A stretch of DNA of 64,000 bases from Haemonchus contortus (GCA_000469685.2 LS997563.1:679369-743368); one strand, 5' to 3'. Shown: positions 33,205 through 43,925, numbered from the stretch's first letter. The notes: a model not told the origin generated them from the letters alone. Translations and numbers: made by a program.

Positions 33205-33559
33205 CTGGAGAGACCGGGTCAAGTTGGGGTGGGTTGGCCATGTCCCGAGAAGTATAAAACGCACATCACAGCTTGGCGGAGCCCCTCGCACAGTGGGCGT
33301 GGAGTGCATCGAATGAGCTGTAATGAGGACCATGATTCTAAATTCAGTCACAAGACGGCTTCAAAACTGGGGTGCAAAGGTGGCTAGAGGTGTGCATTGG
33401 TAAGTTACATCGAACTAGGGAGATCCACCCTCGATGGGCGTTCTCCGAAAATGCAATGCTTTATGAAAATATTTATAACTCGGTTTGGAGAAAGCCAACA
33501 GAGCAGGGAAAAGTTGATGTGATAGAAGCATTGCCGAAAGTGTCTCCAACATAAATGCC

Positions 33560-33810
33560 GTCAGCGGAGGCCCGCCCGAAATGGGCGGAGCGTGCCTCGA
33601 AGCTCACATCCCTTCTTACTTCTATGTTCGAAAATCCATAACTCCGATTCCCATGGACCTAGAGAGTTCAAGTTTGGTAGGAGTGCAAGCGTCATGATGG
33701 GAAAACTTATGGCAGAACCAGACTCCACTCCACAAGGGGCGGGGTTTGGGCGAAAATTCATAACTCACGTCCCCATGGACCTAGAAAGTTCAAACTCGGT
33801 GGCAATTGCC
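33560..33810 (+). repeat. Two 118-bp repeat units (plus orientation)
   Basis: GAAATGGGCGGAGCGTG, then CATAACTCCGATTCCCATGG and AGTTCAAGTTTGGTAGGAG, followed by a second unit with CCACAAGGGGCGGGGTTTGG and CATAACTCACGTCCCC. A Helitron remnant without recognised ends; the right side is cut by the truncated TA-site MITE. Confidence 0.75.
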
Positions 33811-34151
33811 ACTGTTTGGACCATTCAACCGTTAAGTCAATCGCCTCTTGTAGAACTTTATGTGCGTTTTTCTCCTCTACTTTGTTCGACATTAGCGCTC
33901 GTACACTTGGGACATTGCAAAAAGGGAATAAGTTCTAGAAGCACTAACGTCTGTACTTCCTGTTTGTTTTTAATTCAAGCTCTTTGGAATATTTGGAACA
34001 TGATCAGAATGAGGGTTCTCAGTGGTAAATATTTATACTACACCCATGCTACACCTATTGAAATTTCGCATGATTGGATCCACTAGGAAAGGAGTTACGA
34101 CTGAAATTACGATTGAAGAAGCATTTGGCCGAATACTTCCGAGCGCTATTG
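33811..34151 (+). mobile_element. TA-site MITE, 5'-truncated copy
   Basis: Matches the right ~340 bp of the 509-bp element (GTTCGACATTAGCGCTCGTA, TGAAATTTCGCATGATTGG) and ends GCATTTGGCCGAATACTTCC then GAGCGCTATTG at 34151, followed by TA. The left TIR is missing; the left side joins a 118-bp repeat. More diverged than the other two copies. Confidence 0.8.
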
Positions 34152-34162
34152 TATATCTCATA

Positions 34163-35031
34163 CCAGTCGGATCGTCCAGCTAACGCCGGGCTCTCCTCCT
34201 TGGGCAGATGTACTTCGCCCGAAAAACATCGAATTAATGGAATTCTTTTTCCTTCCTCCTAGGTAATTTCGCTTTTTTTGCTGAGCGAGAGCATAAACTA
34301 TCGAATGTCTTGGAACATGTAGCTCCTTTTCTTTACGGATCATCTTTAAATGAGGACCCAAGATTATTAGCGGTCGGAAAAGTTTTGCGAAGAATGATAT
34401 CAAAGCAGAGGGAAAACTTGATTTTTCACTCAATCGCAAACTTTGCACGGGAGCGGTCGTAATCTAATATCATAGCGAGTAGTGAACTAGATTCATCTCC
34501 TTATAATCATACGACTTACCTTTCTTGTCGAATGAAACATATCAGTACGTCAAAGCTAGATCGCAAATAACAAAGGCGCTAGGAGTTTATTGGTGGGTGG
34601 ATCTTCTTCTCTAAGGCCTCTTCTGTTGTCAATGTTCCAATCCTGCCTCCTCCTATTGATTTCGCTTTTCAAGTCCACGGGATCAGGAGTTATGGATTTC
34701 CACTCAGACATTTATTTCGCGCAACCCGTCCCTTGGGGGCGGATTTCGGTCCTGCTACTCACCATATGTGCTCCCTTACTGCCGCCTGCCTCCTACCAAG
34801 TTTGAACGCCCTCGAGCCAAACTGAGAATTTTGGCGCTAACCTCGCCTTTTCTGGGCGGGGCCCGGTTCCCCACCTACGATAAGTGTTCTAATCCTGCAG
34901 CTGTACTTTTGCCAAATTTGAACGCTCTAGGTCCACGGGGACAGGAGTAGAATTTCCGGTCGTACACACACACCGACACACACGCAAACAAACATACAAT
35001 TACACAGATTAGCGAATTATATAAAGTAGGA
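34163..35031 (-). mobile_element. Helitron, minus orientation, 869 bp, inserted in another Helitron's 5' end
   Basis: The left end CCAGTCGGATCGTCCAGC (complement of hairpin and CTGG, flank A at 34162) and the right end complementary to TCCTACTTTATATAATTCGC (ending 35031, flank T) give exact A/T insertion. Inside are reverse-oriented 118-bp units (34640-34950), a short ACACACCGACACAC tract, and the internal GATTATTAGCGGTCGG block. Flanking TCTCATA (34156-34162) and TATAAAGCAG (35032-) are the two halves of a Helitron 5' end like that at 46955. No coding genes. Confidence 0.85.
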
Positions 35032-35297
35032 TATAAAGCAGTGGTCGGTTTGTCAGTTTGTCGGTGAGGGTGTTTGTCGGTCTGTCCGCCTTTGATTACG
35101 ATAAAGGTAGTATATTAACAACTTAGCCCTACTCTACATTTCCTTCCTGTATATAAAGTCGTAACATGGCGGGTAGACTAATGGAGTAGAGTGACTACTG
35201 CGGAGTATAGTTAGTAATGTTGAGTTAAGTGGACACTTCAAAACTGTGATTTCGACCTGCACTGGCATCGTGCTGTGTATGTCTGTGCGAATAATTT
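35032..35297 (+). mobile_element. Remnant of the host Helitron (46.9-kb subfamily)
   Basis: TATAAAGCAGTGGTCGGTTT followed by GTCGGTCTGTCCG, GATAAAGGTAGT and ACTTCAAAACTGTG. All these match the 565-bp Helitron at 46955-47519 in the same order. Its first bases lie at 34156-34162, before the minus-oriented Helitron. The downstream part is cut by the MULE-like MITE at 35298. Confidence 0.65.
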
Positions 35298-35681
35298 GAG
35301 TAACGGAACTTCTCCCCGGTTGCGGCATTCTCCCTTGCGGCATGCGGCAAATGTCACTGCAATTGCAGTACTCACCCCGCCTCCCCGCCAATCGATATGG
35401 CGCGGTATTATTCGTCATTGTCTTCCTATTTATTGATTTTAGTCGTTTTTTCGCTTTCTTTTTTTGGTTTTTGTGTTTATTAATCTTGATTGATAGAATT
35501 ACTCCTCCTATATCAGCGACAATTAAGATCCCATTGGAACTGAAGGGAGCGGCCAGCCGATCCAAATAATTAAAGGACTCCCACTCTCACAAATTCCTCG
35601 CTCCAATTCTCCATCGCAACCCTGCGATACGGGCAGATGCGTCGTGCGCGACGCCGCTTTCGGGGAGAAGATTCCGGACCC
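35298..35681. mobile_element. MULE-like MITE, 384-bp uninterrupted copy
   Basis: Left GAGTAACGGAACTTCTCCCC and right complement of GGGTCCGGAATCTTCTCCCC. The 9-bp duplication is GAATAATTT (35289-35297) and GAATAATTC (35682-35690). It is the uninterrupted version of the mariner-split element at 22929. It contains an internal T-rich tract and a GCGATACGGGCAGATGCG region. Non-coding; needs a transposase in trans. Confidence 0.9.
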
Positions 35682-35715
35682 GAATAATTCTATTTAATTC
35701 ATATAATTCGCTAAT

Positions 35716-36650
<935 letters not shown>

Positions 36651-36659
36651 ACCGGAAAT

Positions 36660-37800
36660 TCATAACTCCGGTTCCCGTCGACCTAAAGAGTTCAAATTTG
36701 GTAGGTGTAAAGGGGGCAGGGTGGAAACACTTATGGTGGGTGGCAGGGCCGGACCCCGCCCACAAGGGGCGGGGTTTGTGTGAAAAAGTTAAACTTGGAC
36801 CTAGAGCGTTCAAATTTGGTAGGCATACAGGCGGCAGGGTGGAAACACTTATGGTGGGTGGCAGGACCGGACTCCGCCCACAAGGGGCGGGGTTTGTGTG
36901 AAAAACTTAAACTTGGACCTAGAGCGTTCAAATTTGGTAGGAGTACAGGCGGCAGGGTGGAAACACTTATGGTGGGTGGCAGGACCGGACTCCGCCCACA
37001 AGGGGCGGGGTTTGTGTGAAAAACTTAAACTTGGACCTAGAGCGTTCAAATTTGGTAGGAGTACAGGCGGCAGGGTGGAAACACTTATGGTGGGTGGCAG
37101 GACCGGACTCCGCCGGGGGGCGCGCGATTCACGCGCCAATATAATGAGGTCATCGCGCACGCAGCACCGTTTCAGTACCTTCCTGTTGAGATGGACCAAA
37201 TAAATTTGCAGTAGTTCACGGCTTCACCATGGATAGAGCAAATCTCTTTACTATAGTAAAAAAAGCCCCTCCGAGACTGAGAATTCACCTCATAGGTCAA
37301 CAATTTACTAGTCAAACGTTCGAAATAAGAATAACTTTAATTTTTTCGATCCTAGTAAACGCAATCCATCTGTAAACGTGCATAGTTGGTCATTTCTTCA
37401 CTTATTCTACTTATAAGTTCTTATAACTTCCGTTATGATGGTAAGAATGATGTTTTAGCGTGTTTTGTCCGATGACCTCATTATATCGGCGCGTGAATCG
37501 CACCACACCCGACTCCGCCCACAACGGGCGGGGTTTGTGTGAAAAACTTTAACTTGGACCTAGAGCGGTCAAACTTAGTAGGAGTACAGACGGCAGGGTG
37601 GAAACACTTATGGTGGGTGGCAGGACCGGACTCCGCCCACAACGGGCGGGGTTTGTGTGAAAAACTTTAACTTGGACCTAGAGCGGTCAAACTTAGTAGG
37701 AATACAGGAGGGAGGATAGGAACACTGATGATAGGTTGCAAGACCAAACTCCGCCCCAAAGGACTGGGCGTGAATAAATACTGTTAGTTCTGACCCAGAC
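36660..37800 (+). repeat. 118-bp satellite array inside the Helitron
   Basis: The period is exactly 118 bp (for example TGAAAAA at 36781, 36899 and 37017). Units contain CTTGGACCTAGAGCGTTCAA, ATTTGGTAGGAGTACAGGCG, GGCAGGGTGGAAACACTTAT and CCGCCCACAAGGGGCGGGG, the last a small hairpin. Four 5' units (36660-37114) are nearly identical to each other. After the MITE, two to three units carry shared variants (CCCACAACGGGCGGGG, CGGTCAAACTTAGTAG). Homology continues into the degenerate copies in all other Helitrons of the window. Confidence 0.95.
37115..37510. mobile_element. 396-bp MITE with 9-bp target duplication in the satellite
   Basis: TIRs contain GCGATTCACGCGCC and ATATAATGAGGTCATCG on the left and the complement on the right (~40 bp). 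GACTCCGCC is duplicated exactly (37106-37114 and 37511-37519). The duplication size suggests a Mutator-type or similar superfamily, but the TIR is unrelated to the ACTTCTCCCC family. Non-coding and AT-rich in the middle. Confidence 0.9.
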
Positions 37801-38067
37801 CGTTGAGGCTTGAAGGCACAAGGAGTTGGCTGGGAAAATTGATGGCAGCTAACATAGTAGACTCAGCCGCGATGAAGTGTCTGAATACTTTTTGTTCTAA
37901 TAATCGCCTTTGTGATGTAATGCGATGTTCTATTCGGACACAGCGAAGATGGCTTACAGAAAAAATCGCTCACAATTTGAAGCCAATACTGAGGGTGTAC
38001 AGCTTTCAAAGAAAAAGTAGAATCCGAAGTGTTATTTGCGCATAGCAAATTTCTCAAAGGAAGGAGG

Positions 38068-38137
38068 AGCGCCCGGCGTAGCCGGGCGAACCCATTAGAA
38101 GGAGGGAAGCCCGGCGTTAGCTGGGCGGCCCGACTGG
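38068..38137 (+). other. Helitron 3' terminus (double hairpin and CTGG)
   Basis: Two GC-rich hairpins in a row: GCCCGGCGTAGCCGGGC (from ~38071) and GCCCGGCGTTAGCTGGGC (from ~38108), then GGCCCGACTGG. Identical architecture ends the Helitrons at 52662 and 59930. Just outside lies another perfect inverted repeat, GTGAATCATGAGTT / AACTCATGATTCAC (38137-38150 and 38156-38169). Confidence 0.85.
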
Positions 38138-38629
38138 TGAATCATGAGTTCTGTAAACTCATGATTCACTTAAGAATTTATAGTAGATTTATAAGTAAAC
38201 GCGTTGTGTTTGTGGCTTCATTGATTTATTTATTAAAATTACAGACCTCAACTCTATATTTGATGGCTGGTAATTTAGTAACTTTCGTTTTGTCATTGTA
38301 TCCGTGCGGAAGCGCTCATCCATCAGGTGCCCACTAGGCGATTTGTTTTGTCCAAGTGATCTCATGGTTAGATCGATTACTATATTTGGCACCAAGATAC
38401 GCATACGGCCTACCTTGGCTTGACGATATTGTATTTAGACGTCAAGTTTCAATATCACCTCCTTCTCGACAGTTGTCGCTGACACCCAAATCGATGCGAT
38501 AAAGTTCATTGGTTTTTCGATAGTTATGAGCAAGTGCGTGCCATCGCTGGATATACATATGTATGTCTTGATAATATTAGTTTTGCTTCTGCCTCGAGGT
38601 TGTTAGGTGGAAAACTTTATTTTGGCCAA

Positions 38630-38662
38630 CGTTTCGACGGACTCGTCGTTTTCAAAGGCCTG
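38630..38662 (-). ncRNA. Hammerhead-like core relic in the Penelope terminal region
   Basis: The minus strand reads TTTGAAAACGACGAGTCCGT then CGAAACGTTGGCC. A stem-loop GACG-AGTC-CGTC precedes GAAACG, as stem II precedes the GAAA box of hammerhead ribozymes known from Penelope terminal regions. The expected CUGANGA box is degenerate. In the plus copy (~41812-41832) the stem is lost by an ~8-bp deletion. Probably inactive. Confidence 0.35.
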
Positions 38663-38903
38663 AAAATGGCTCAAAACTTTTGATCGCACACTACCCCACC
38701 AAGCGCCTACTCCGCTCTAGCGTTTCTGACGTTCTGTCAGGAATGCACGAAAAATGCCCAAAAATCGAAAAGATAAGCTCACCTCACTTCCACCGCGAAG
38801 TGTAGCACTGCGCTACACGGTTAGTACATTAGTAGCGAATGATGTTACTTCGCTGTCCTTATGCAATAATATCATTATTATTGCGGATCAGCACGTTCGC
38901 TGA

Positions 38904-40187
38904 TTATGGAACTAACTCGCAGTGTTGCATAAATGGCAAGAGATCATTCGTGATTGTGACACACTCATTTCGGCTGTTCATATCTGGATTTCTAGCTGAA
39001 ATCCAGAACGCTTCCAACGCTTTCCTCGACAAAATTTCCGTCTCGTGGGCCAACATCGTACACCTTATGTTGAAATCATTGCCATCATGCTGTTCTACTC
39101 TGTGCTTCCCTAACGGAGTTAACACATTACTGCGCCGTTTACCAGCAAGATGCTCTTTGATTCGTACTGATAAAACTCTTCCAGTTTCCCCTATGTAGCT
39201 TGAGTTACATGCCTCACATTGAATCTGATAAATTACGCCTATAGAAGCGCAATCTCCATCTTTCCCGTTTGGACATGTAACACAACCCTCTGTCAGGCAC
39301 TGCTTGTCGTAGAGTCTGTTCCTCACAAGTCGGCGTTTGATGTTATTAGGCGGAATGCTAACTAGAATAACATCATCGCTCAACTGTGCCCGAACAATAC
39401 ACCGTTGTATTGCAGCAGATACCTTGTCAGAGATGAACGGCAAACATAGAGAAAGCTTGTTTTTGCGCGAAGTGTTTTTCCTGTCAACGTGGTATCTTCC
39501 AGTATTACATTGTGGTACCGTATAGCCATTTGACTGAGCTATATTTGAAGCCAATCGTCTTGATTCTTCGCGTTCGCTCATACCACTGCACATGCACGTA
39601 GCTGTCCTGTACATATTCCTGACAACAGCGCGCTTGACAGCAGACGGATGCGCAGATGTGGCGTGAATCAAGATGTTTTTTGAGCTTCTTTTCCGGTACC
39701 ACTTAGCGTGTACGACCCCGCTAGACACCTTGATTTGAGTGTTGAGATAGGGGATCCAACCGTCTTGTGGTATTTCTCGTGTGAGCCTGATGTACGGTGA
39801 CTGCTTATTCATTATACGAAAACACTCATCCATTTCGGACTGTGTTGAAGTCACAATGCAGCAGTCATCTATATATCTGCAGTACATCAACGGTAAGCGG
39901 GCCAATACTGGTTCTTCAATTCTGCTCATGAAGCAGATCGCCAGTACGGGCGCTAATCGTTGACCCATGGCCAAACCTCTAATTTGAGAATAGTAAGAAC
40001 CTGACCACTTGAAGATGTTGCAACCAAGGCATTCCTTGATGAGAGTCATGATACGCGCTTTACCGAGCCCAAAAGTCTCAATATTCCTACCGTGCCTATC
40101 CAACATTTCAGATAGCGCTTGTAGGGCTTGTTCATTTTGGACGTTGGTGTAAAGCGAGATGACGTCAAATGACTCTATTACGCAACT
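38904..40187 (-). pseudogene. Penelope RT/GIY-YIG polyprotein, 5'-truncated but open
   Basis: About 400 or more codons are open on the minus strand. It begins inside RT (YTNVQNEQALQALSEMLDR), followed by SQIRGLAMGQRLAPVLA, the catalytic RYIDDCCIV (YIDD, equivalent to YxDD) and an IPYLNTQIKV block. A linker with Cys residues (CLTEGCVTCPNGKDGDC) leads into the GIY-YIG nuclease: GVIYQIQCEACNSSYIGETG, then VRIKEHLAGKRR. Penelope elements use this nuclease for target cleavage. It lacks the RT N-terminus because the copy stops at the dimer junction. Confidence 0.9.
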
Positions 40188-40194
40188 CAGACAT

Positions 40195-41564
40195 CAGAAC
40201 AGCAATTTGACATTCCAGCAACGGCAAGGATTCAGAGAAATACGCGAGCTAAGATCAAACGGCACAATAAGAATTTCTGTGAGCGATAAGGGAGGAGAGT
40301 TTGTCGTTATGTCACAGTCCTTGGATCGTGCCATAACAGAACTTCACCTGCGGGATGAAATCACATACCGTCGTGCAACAGCTAAGGAATTCTCATTACA
40401 ATGCAAGCGTCTCAACCATATCTGGATGACAGAAGGCAAATCTGCAGGTCTTGATGAGAAGTTCCTTTGTAGACTCAGGCTCGACTCTCCAAGTTGTCCT
40501 GTATTCTACAGCTTGGTGAAAACCCACAAACTTGCACCTAACGAGTTACTGTCAACGTCCGCGGACACTTTCAAAATAAGACCTATTATCAGTTGCGTAG
40601 GTGGACCAACCGATAGAATTTCGTGGTTTCTAAACTGTATTGTGAGCCAATTGTTGACTAAGGTCCCCTCACACCTGACCAACACGAACCAATTCCTTGA
40701 AAAACTGCGGAACTTGCGCCTCGGTTCAAGTTGCGTAATAGAGTCATTTGACGTCATCTCGCTTTACACCAACGTCCAAAATGAACAAGCCCTACAAGCG
40801 CTATCTGAAATGTTGGATAGGCACGGTACGAATATTGAGACTTTTGGGCTCGGTAAAGCGCGTATCATGACTCTCATCAAGGAATGCCTTGGTTGCAACA
40901 TCTTCAAGTGGTCAGGTTCTTACTGTTCTCAAATTAGAGGTTTGGCCATGGGTCAACGATTAGCGCCCGTACTGGCGATCTGCTTCATGAGCAGAATTGA
41001 AGAACCAGTATTGGCCCGCTTACCGTTGATGTACTGAAGATATATAGATGACTGCTGCATTGTGACTTCAACACAGTCCGAAATGGATGAGTGTTTTCGT
41101 ATAATGAATAAGCAGTCATCGTACATTAGGCTCACACGAGAAATACCACAAGACGGTTGGCTCCCCTATCTCATCACTCAAATCAAGGTGTCTAGCGGGG
41201 TCGTACACGTTAAGTGGTACCGGAAAAGAAGCTCAAAAACATCTTGATTCACGCTACAGGCTACATAAGCTACATAGGGGAAACTGGAAGAGTTTTATCA
41301 GTACGAATCAAAGAGCATCTTGCTGGTAAACGGCGCAGTAATGTGTTAACTCCGTTAGGGAAGCACAGAGTGGAACAGCATGATGGCAATGATTTCAACA
41401 TAAGGTGTACGATGTTGACCCGCGAGACGGAAATTTCGTCGAGGAAAGCGTTGGAAGCGTTCCGGATTTTAGCTAGAAATCCAGATATGAACAGCCGAAA
41501 TGAGTGTGTCACAATGACGAATGATCTCTTGCCATTTATGCAACACTGCGAATTAGTTCCATAA
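40195..41564 (+). pseudogene. Penelope RT/GIY-YIG, plus-strand copy with deletion and stop
   Basis: It supplies the RT N-terminal part absent from the minus copy: RISVSDKGGEFVVMSQSLDR, the SPSCPVFYSLVKTHK block, FKIRPIISCVGGPTDRISWF and the motif-A region VIESFDVISLYTNV. Then follow the same GLAMGQRLAPV and YIDD blocks. A TGA (41035-41037) directly precedes the YIDD motif, where the other copy has TGC. About 450 bp between the RT end (RKRSSK) and the nuclease are deleted near 41258. The GIY-YIG part resumes as YIGETGRVLSVRIKEHL. Confidence 0.9.
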
Positions 41565-42070
41565 TCAGCGAACCTGCTGATCCGCAATAATAATGATATT
41601 ATTGCATAAGGACAGCGAAGTAACATCATTCGCTACTAATGTACTAACCGTGTAGCGCAGTGCTACACTTCGCGGTGGAAGTGAGGTGAGCTTATCTTTT
41701 CGATTTTTGGGCATTTTTCGTGCATTCCTGACAGAACGTCAGAAACGCTAGAGGAGGCGCTTGGTGGGGTAGTGTGCGATCAAAAGTTTTGAGCCATTTT
41801 CAGGCTTTTGAAAACGACGAGAACGTTGGCCAAAATAAAGTTTTCCACCTAACAACCTCGAGGCAGAAGCAAAACTAATATTTTCAAGAACAACAGCAAT
41901 GCCGAGGTTTCAAGATGAGAGAACTTGGAATTTGATGCAAAAATATGTCTTGATAATTAAGGATTCTATAAATGCTGAACTACCATGAGTTTAATAGGTA
42001 CGTGGAAAATAAGGTAGTTTTGGAATCCCCATTATTTCCCCCACGTGTTTCGATATCTAACATTTTTGTA

Positions 42071-42294
42071 CCAGAACTGGGTGAACGCGGCAAATGGCGC
42101 GGCGAGATTCATGGCGTTTAGGACGACTTTGGCACCTATAATTTTGGCACAAACTTGATGTAGAGTACATCAGTATGGTCAGATGATCGTACCTATCGAC
42201 TCTACTTCAAATTTGGGCCCCAATGGTAGGCGCTGAAGTCGGTTAAATCGCCGCAAATTTCGCCGCGCGATGTGCCGCGTCCATCCAGTTCTGG
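42071..42294. mobile_element. 224-bp palindromic MITE (GCGGCAAATTGC family), copy 1
   Basis: CCAGAACTGGGTGAACGCGG at the left and the complement of CCAGAACTGGATGGACGCGG at the right; TIRs extend ~45 bp through GGCAAATGGCGCGGCGA. The interior holds CACAAACTTGATGTAGAGTA and CTTCAAATTTGGGCCCCAAT. Length and interior match 45087-45309. No target duplication was recognised. Non-coding. Confidence 0.8.
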
Positions 42295-42419
42295 GTGAAT
42301 GTACCCATACCCATATGCCTAACTTAGATCACGTGTACGCAAGCAGTTTGGCTCATTTTCCACTTGTTCATCCCCAGTCCCCACTTGCTCCAACCTGTCT
42401 GAGCAGTTCCACGTGTTTC

Positions 42420-42501
42420 GACGCCCTAGATATAGTAATAGTGATAAGATACTTACAAACAGACGGAAAAACGGACATTTGTGGTTTATATATAGTAAGG
42501 A
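42420..42501 (-). mobile_element. Helitron 5' end (minus orientation)
   Basis: Complement of TCCTTACTATATATAAACCA ends at 42501, followed by T (the host A). Downstream on the minus strand lies CCGTTTTTCCGTCTGTTTG, the same type of 5' region as at 53804 (TCCTTACTATATGTAAAGCG). No matching 3' hairpin was identified to the left, so this may be a fragment. Confidence 0.55.
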
Positions 42502-42579
42502 TACTTATGGCAGTTTTGATAATCTGGCAATCTTACAAGTTACCTGCACTTCATAGTTTTGATGTTCTTTGGTCCATCT

Positions 42580-42917
42580 GGTGAGAATGTAGTTGGGGTT
42601 GGGGGGTGCAGAGACTTTTGTGCTCTGCGTCTCTGACACCGGCGGCAGGGTGCATAGAGATCGCAGAGATGGATTCCTCCCATTATAAAGGTTAGGGGAG
42701 GAGTTCCGGGGTGGGAGAGATGATTATCTCGTGCAAAAAGTTTGGATGGGTTAAGAATTGAACATCCAACTGGTTCACCCAACCCGGAGCTTCTTCCCTA
42801 ACCTTTAGCAGGGGAGGAGCTCCGGGATAGATGAGATGATTAGATGAGATAAGAAATGAAGAGACGTAGAGCACAAAAGTGCCTGGCACCCCCCCCCCCC
42901 CCAACTACATTTTCACC
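42580..42917. mobile_element. hAT-like MITE (338 bp), best copy
   Basis: Ends GGTGAGAATGTAGTTGG and CAACTACATTTTCACC with a perfect 8-bp duplication GTCCATCT (42572-42579 and 42918-42925). The inverse ends continue as CTTTTGTGCTCTGCGTCTCT on one side and its complement near 42860-42880. It carries a run of ~17 C at the right. It belongs to the family at 425-780 and 1147-1465, in inverse orientation to them. Non-coding; needs a transposase in trans. Confidence 0.9.
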
Positions 42918-43699
42918 GTCCATCTTATAATAAAGCACCTTGAGAAGTTCGTTATGCCTAGAATGGAAAAGCCGTCTCCTTTTCCAATGTTATTCTTCGC
43001 CTGAGATTTCCTCGTTGCACGACAGTCGCTGACAATGCTCGCAGCAAATCGAGTTCCATTGATCCCGCTTTGTCTACGAGCTCAATTGTAAAACAGTAAT
43101 ATGAGGTGACAATCTGCTGGAATTTGAAATCTCAGAAAATAGCGGTTTTTAATAGTTATGACAGTTCTTCGTTTTCGTCTCACGAGCTGTGTTACCTGTG
43201 AGCTAATATTTGTGTCACGCTTCGTGAGATCACAGATCGATTAAGTTTGACATTAGGCGGGAATACATTTCTGCCGCCGCTGACCACGCTGGACGTCTTT
43301 TTCCAATTTTTTCTGTTTTCATCTTCACTCTACTCCCGAGGTCTATTCTTTTGTAAATGCTCCCTTCAACTTTTGAAGTCTATCTCTGACTGCTCAGTTT
43401 TAATCTCGGGAGAGAATCCGGAAGGCTTATCTTTTTTGTATTTGCGAATTATGCTTTTAAGTTACCAGATGTCCTATCTCTTGAATATCTCTTTCAGGAA
43501 TTTTTTGCAGCTATGAATGATGTTAGGTGGTGAGCCGTTCGTGCCTCATGACCAGACTCAGAGTGTTCATCAATACCTATCGTTCTTAAGTGCGCTTTTT
43601 GTTACCCGCGGTGGTGTTTATTAGCGTAGACAAAGGATTCACGGCTCATCGTAGGAATTTCTATCCTATTTTTAACGTTTATTTTTGTAAGCCAAATCA

Positions 43700-43925
43700 T
43701 TTTAACTTACTCTTTTTATAGATGATTTCTTTTTGTGGTTTGTAGGTACCCGATCTGTACCTGGTCGTTCCATTCTCCGATACCTCCTTTGCATCTCATC
43801 TGAACTATCCACTCTTTTCGCCTTCCAAACTGGTGTCCCTAGTAATCGTTCCTCTACAAACGTCGTCGAGTTCATGGGTTGATGACATGCCTCTTTGTGG
43901 CTTATAATCAATTTTCGCATTCGTT
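43700..43925 (-). CDS. Possible host exon of unknown function
   Basis: A minus-strand frame (SHKEACHQPMNSTTFVEERL ... HKKKSSIKR) is followed by a strong 5' splice site, AAAAGA|GTAAGTT, at ~43710-43700; TAA follows only two codons later in the intron. A possible acceptor (ATTATAAG) lies near 43913. Composition is charged and protein-like, and the region matches no repeat recognised here. I do not recognise a family. It is on the same strand as the frame at 44291-44569, so both could belong to one minus-strand gene. Confidence 0.3.

Larger units (their letters stand above)
38576..41943. mobile_element. Penelope-like element, inverted (head-to-head) dimer
   Basis: Two Penelope copies face away from a shared centre. 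A 5'-truncated minus-strand copy (38576-~40189) and a plus-strand copy with more N-terminal RT (~40190-41882) are joined head to head. The outer ends are inverted (AATATTAGTTTTGCTTCTGC at the left, its complement at 41863-41882). TATGTCTTGATAAT is duplicated at 38562-38575 and 41944-41957, so the whole dimer behaves as one insertion. About 60 bp extra lie at the right between the arm and the duplication. Partial and inverted dimers are typical of Penelope elements. Confidence 0.9.

Noticed and set aside
36660..37800. Centromeric satellite
   Set aside because: The array is short and bounded by Helitron ends and a TG tract; nothing supports a centromere, and related nematodes may be holocentric.
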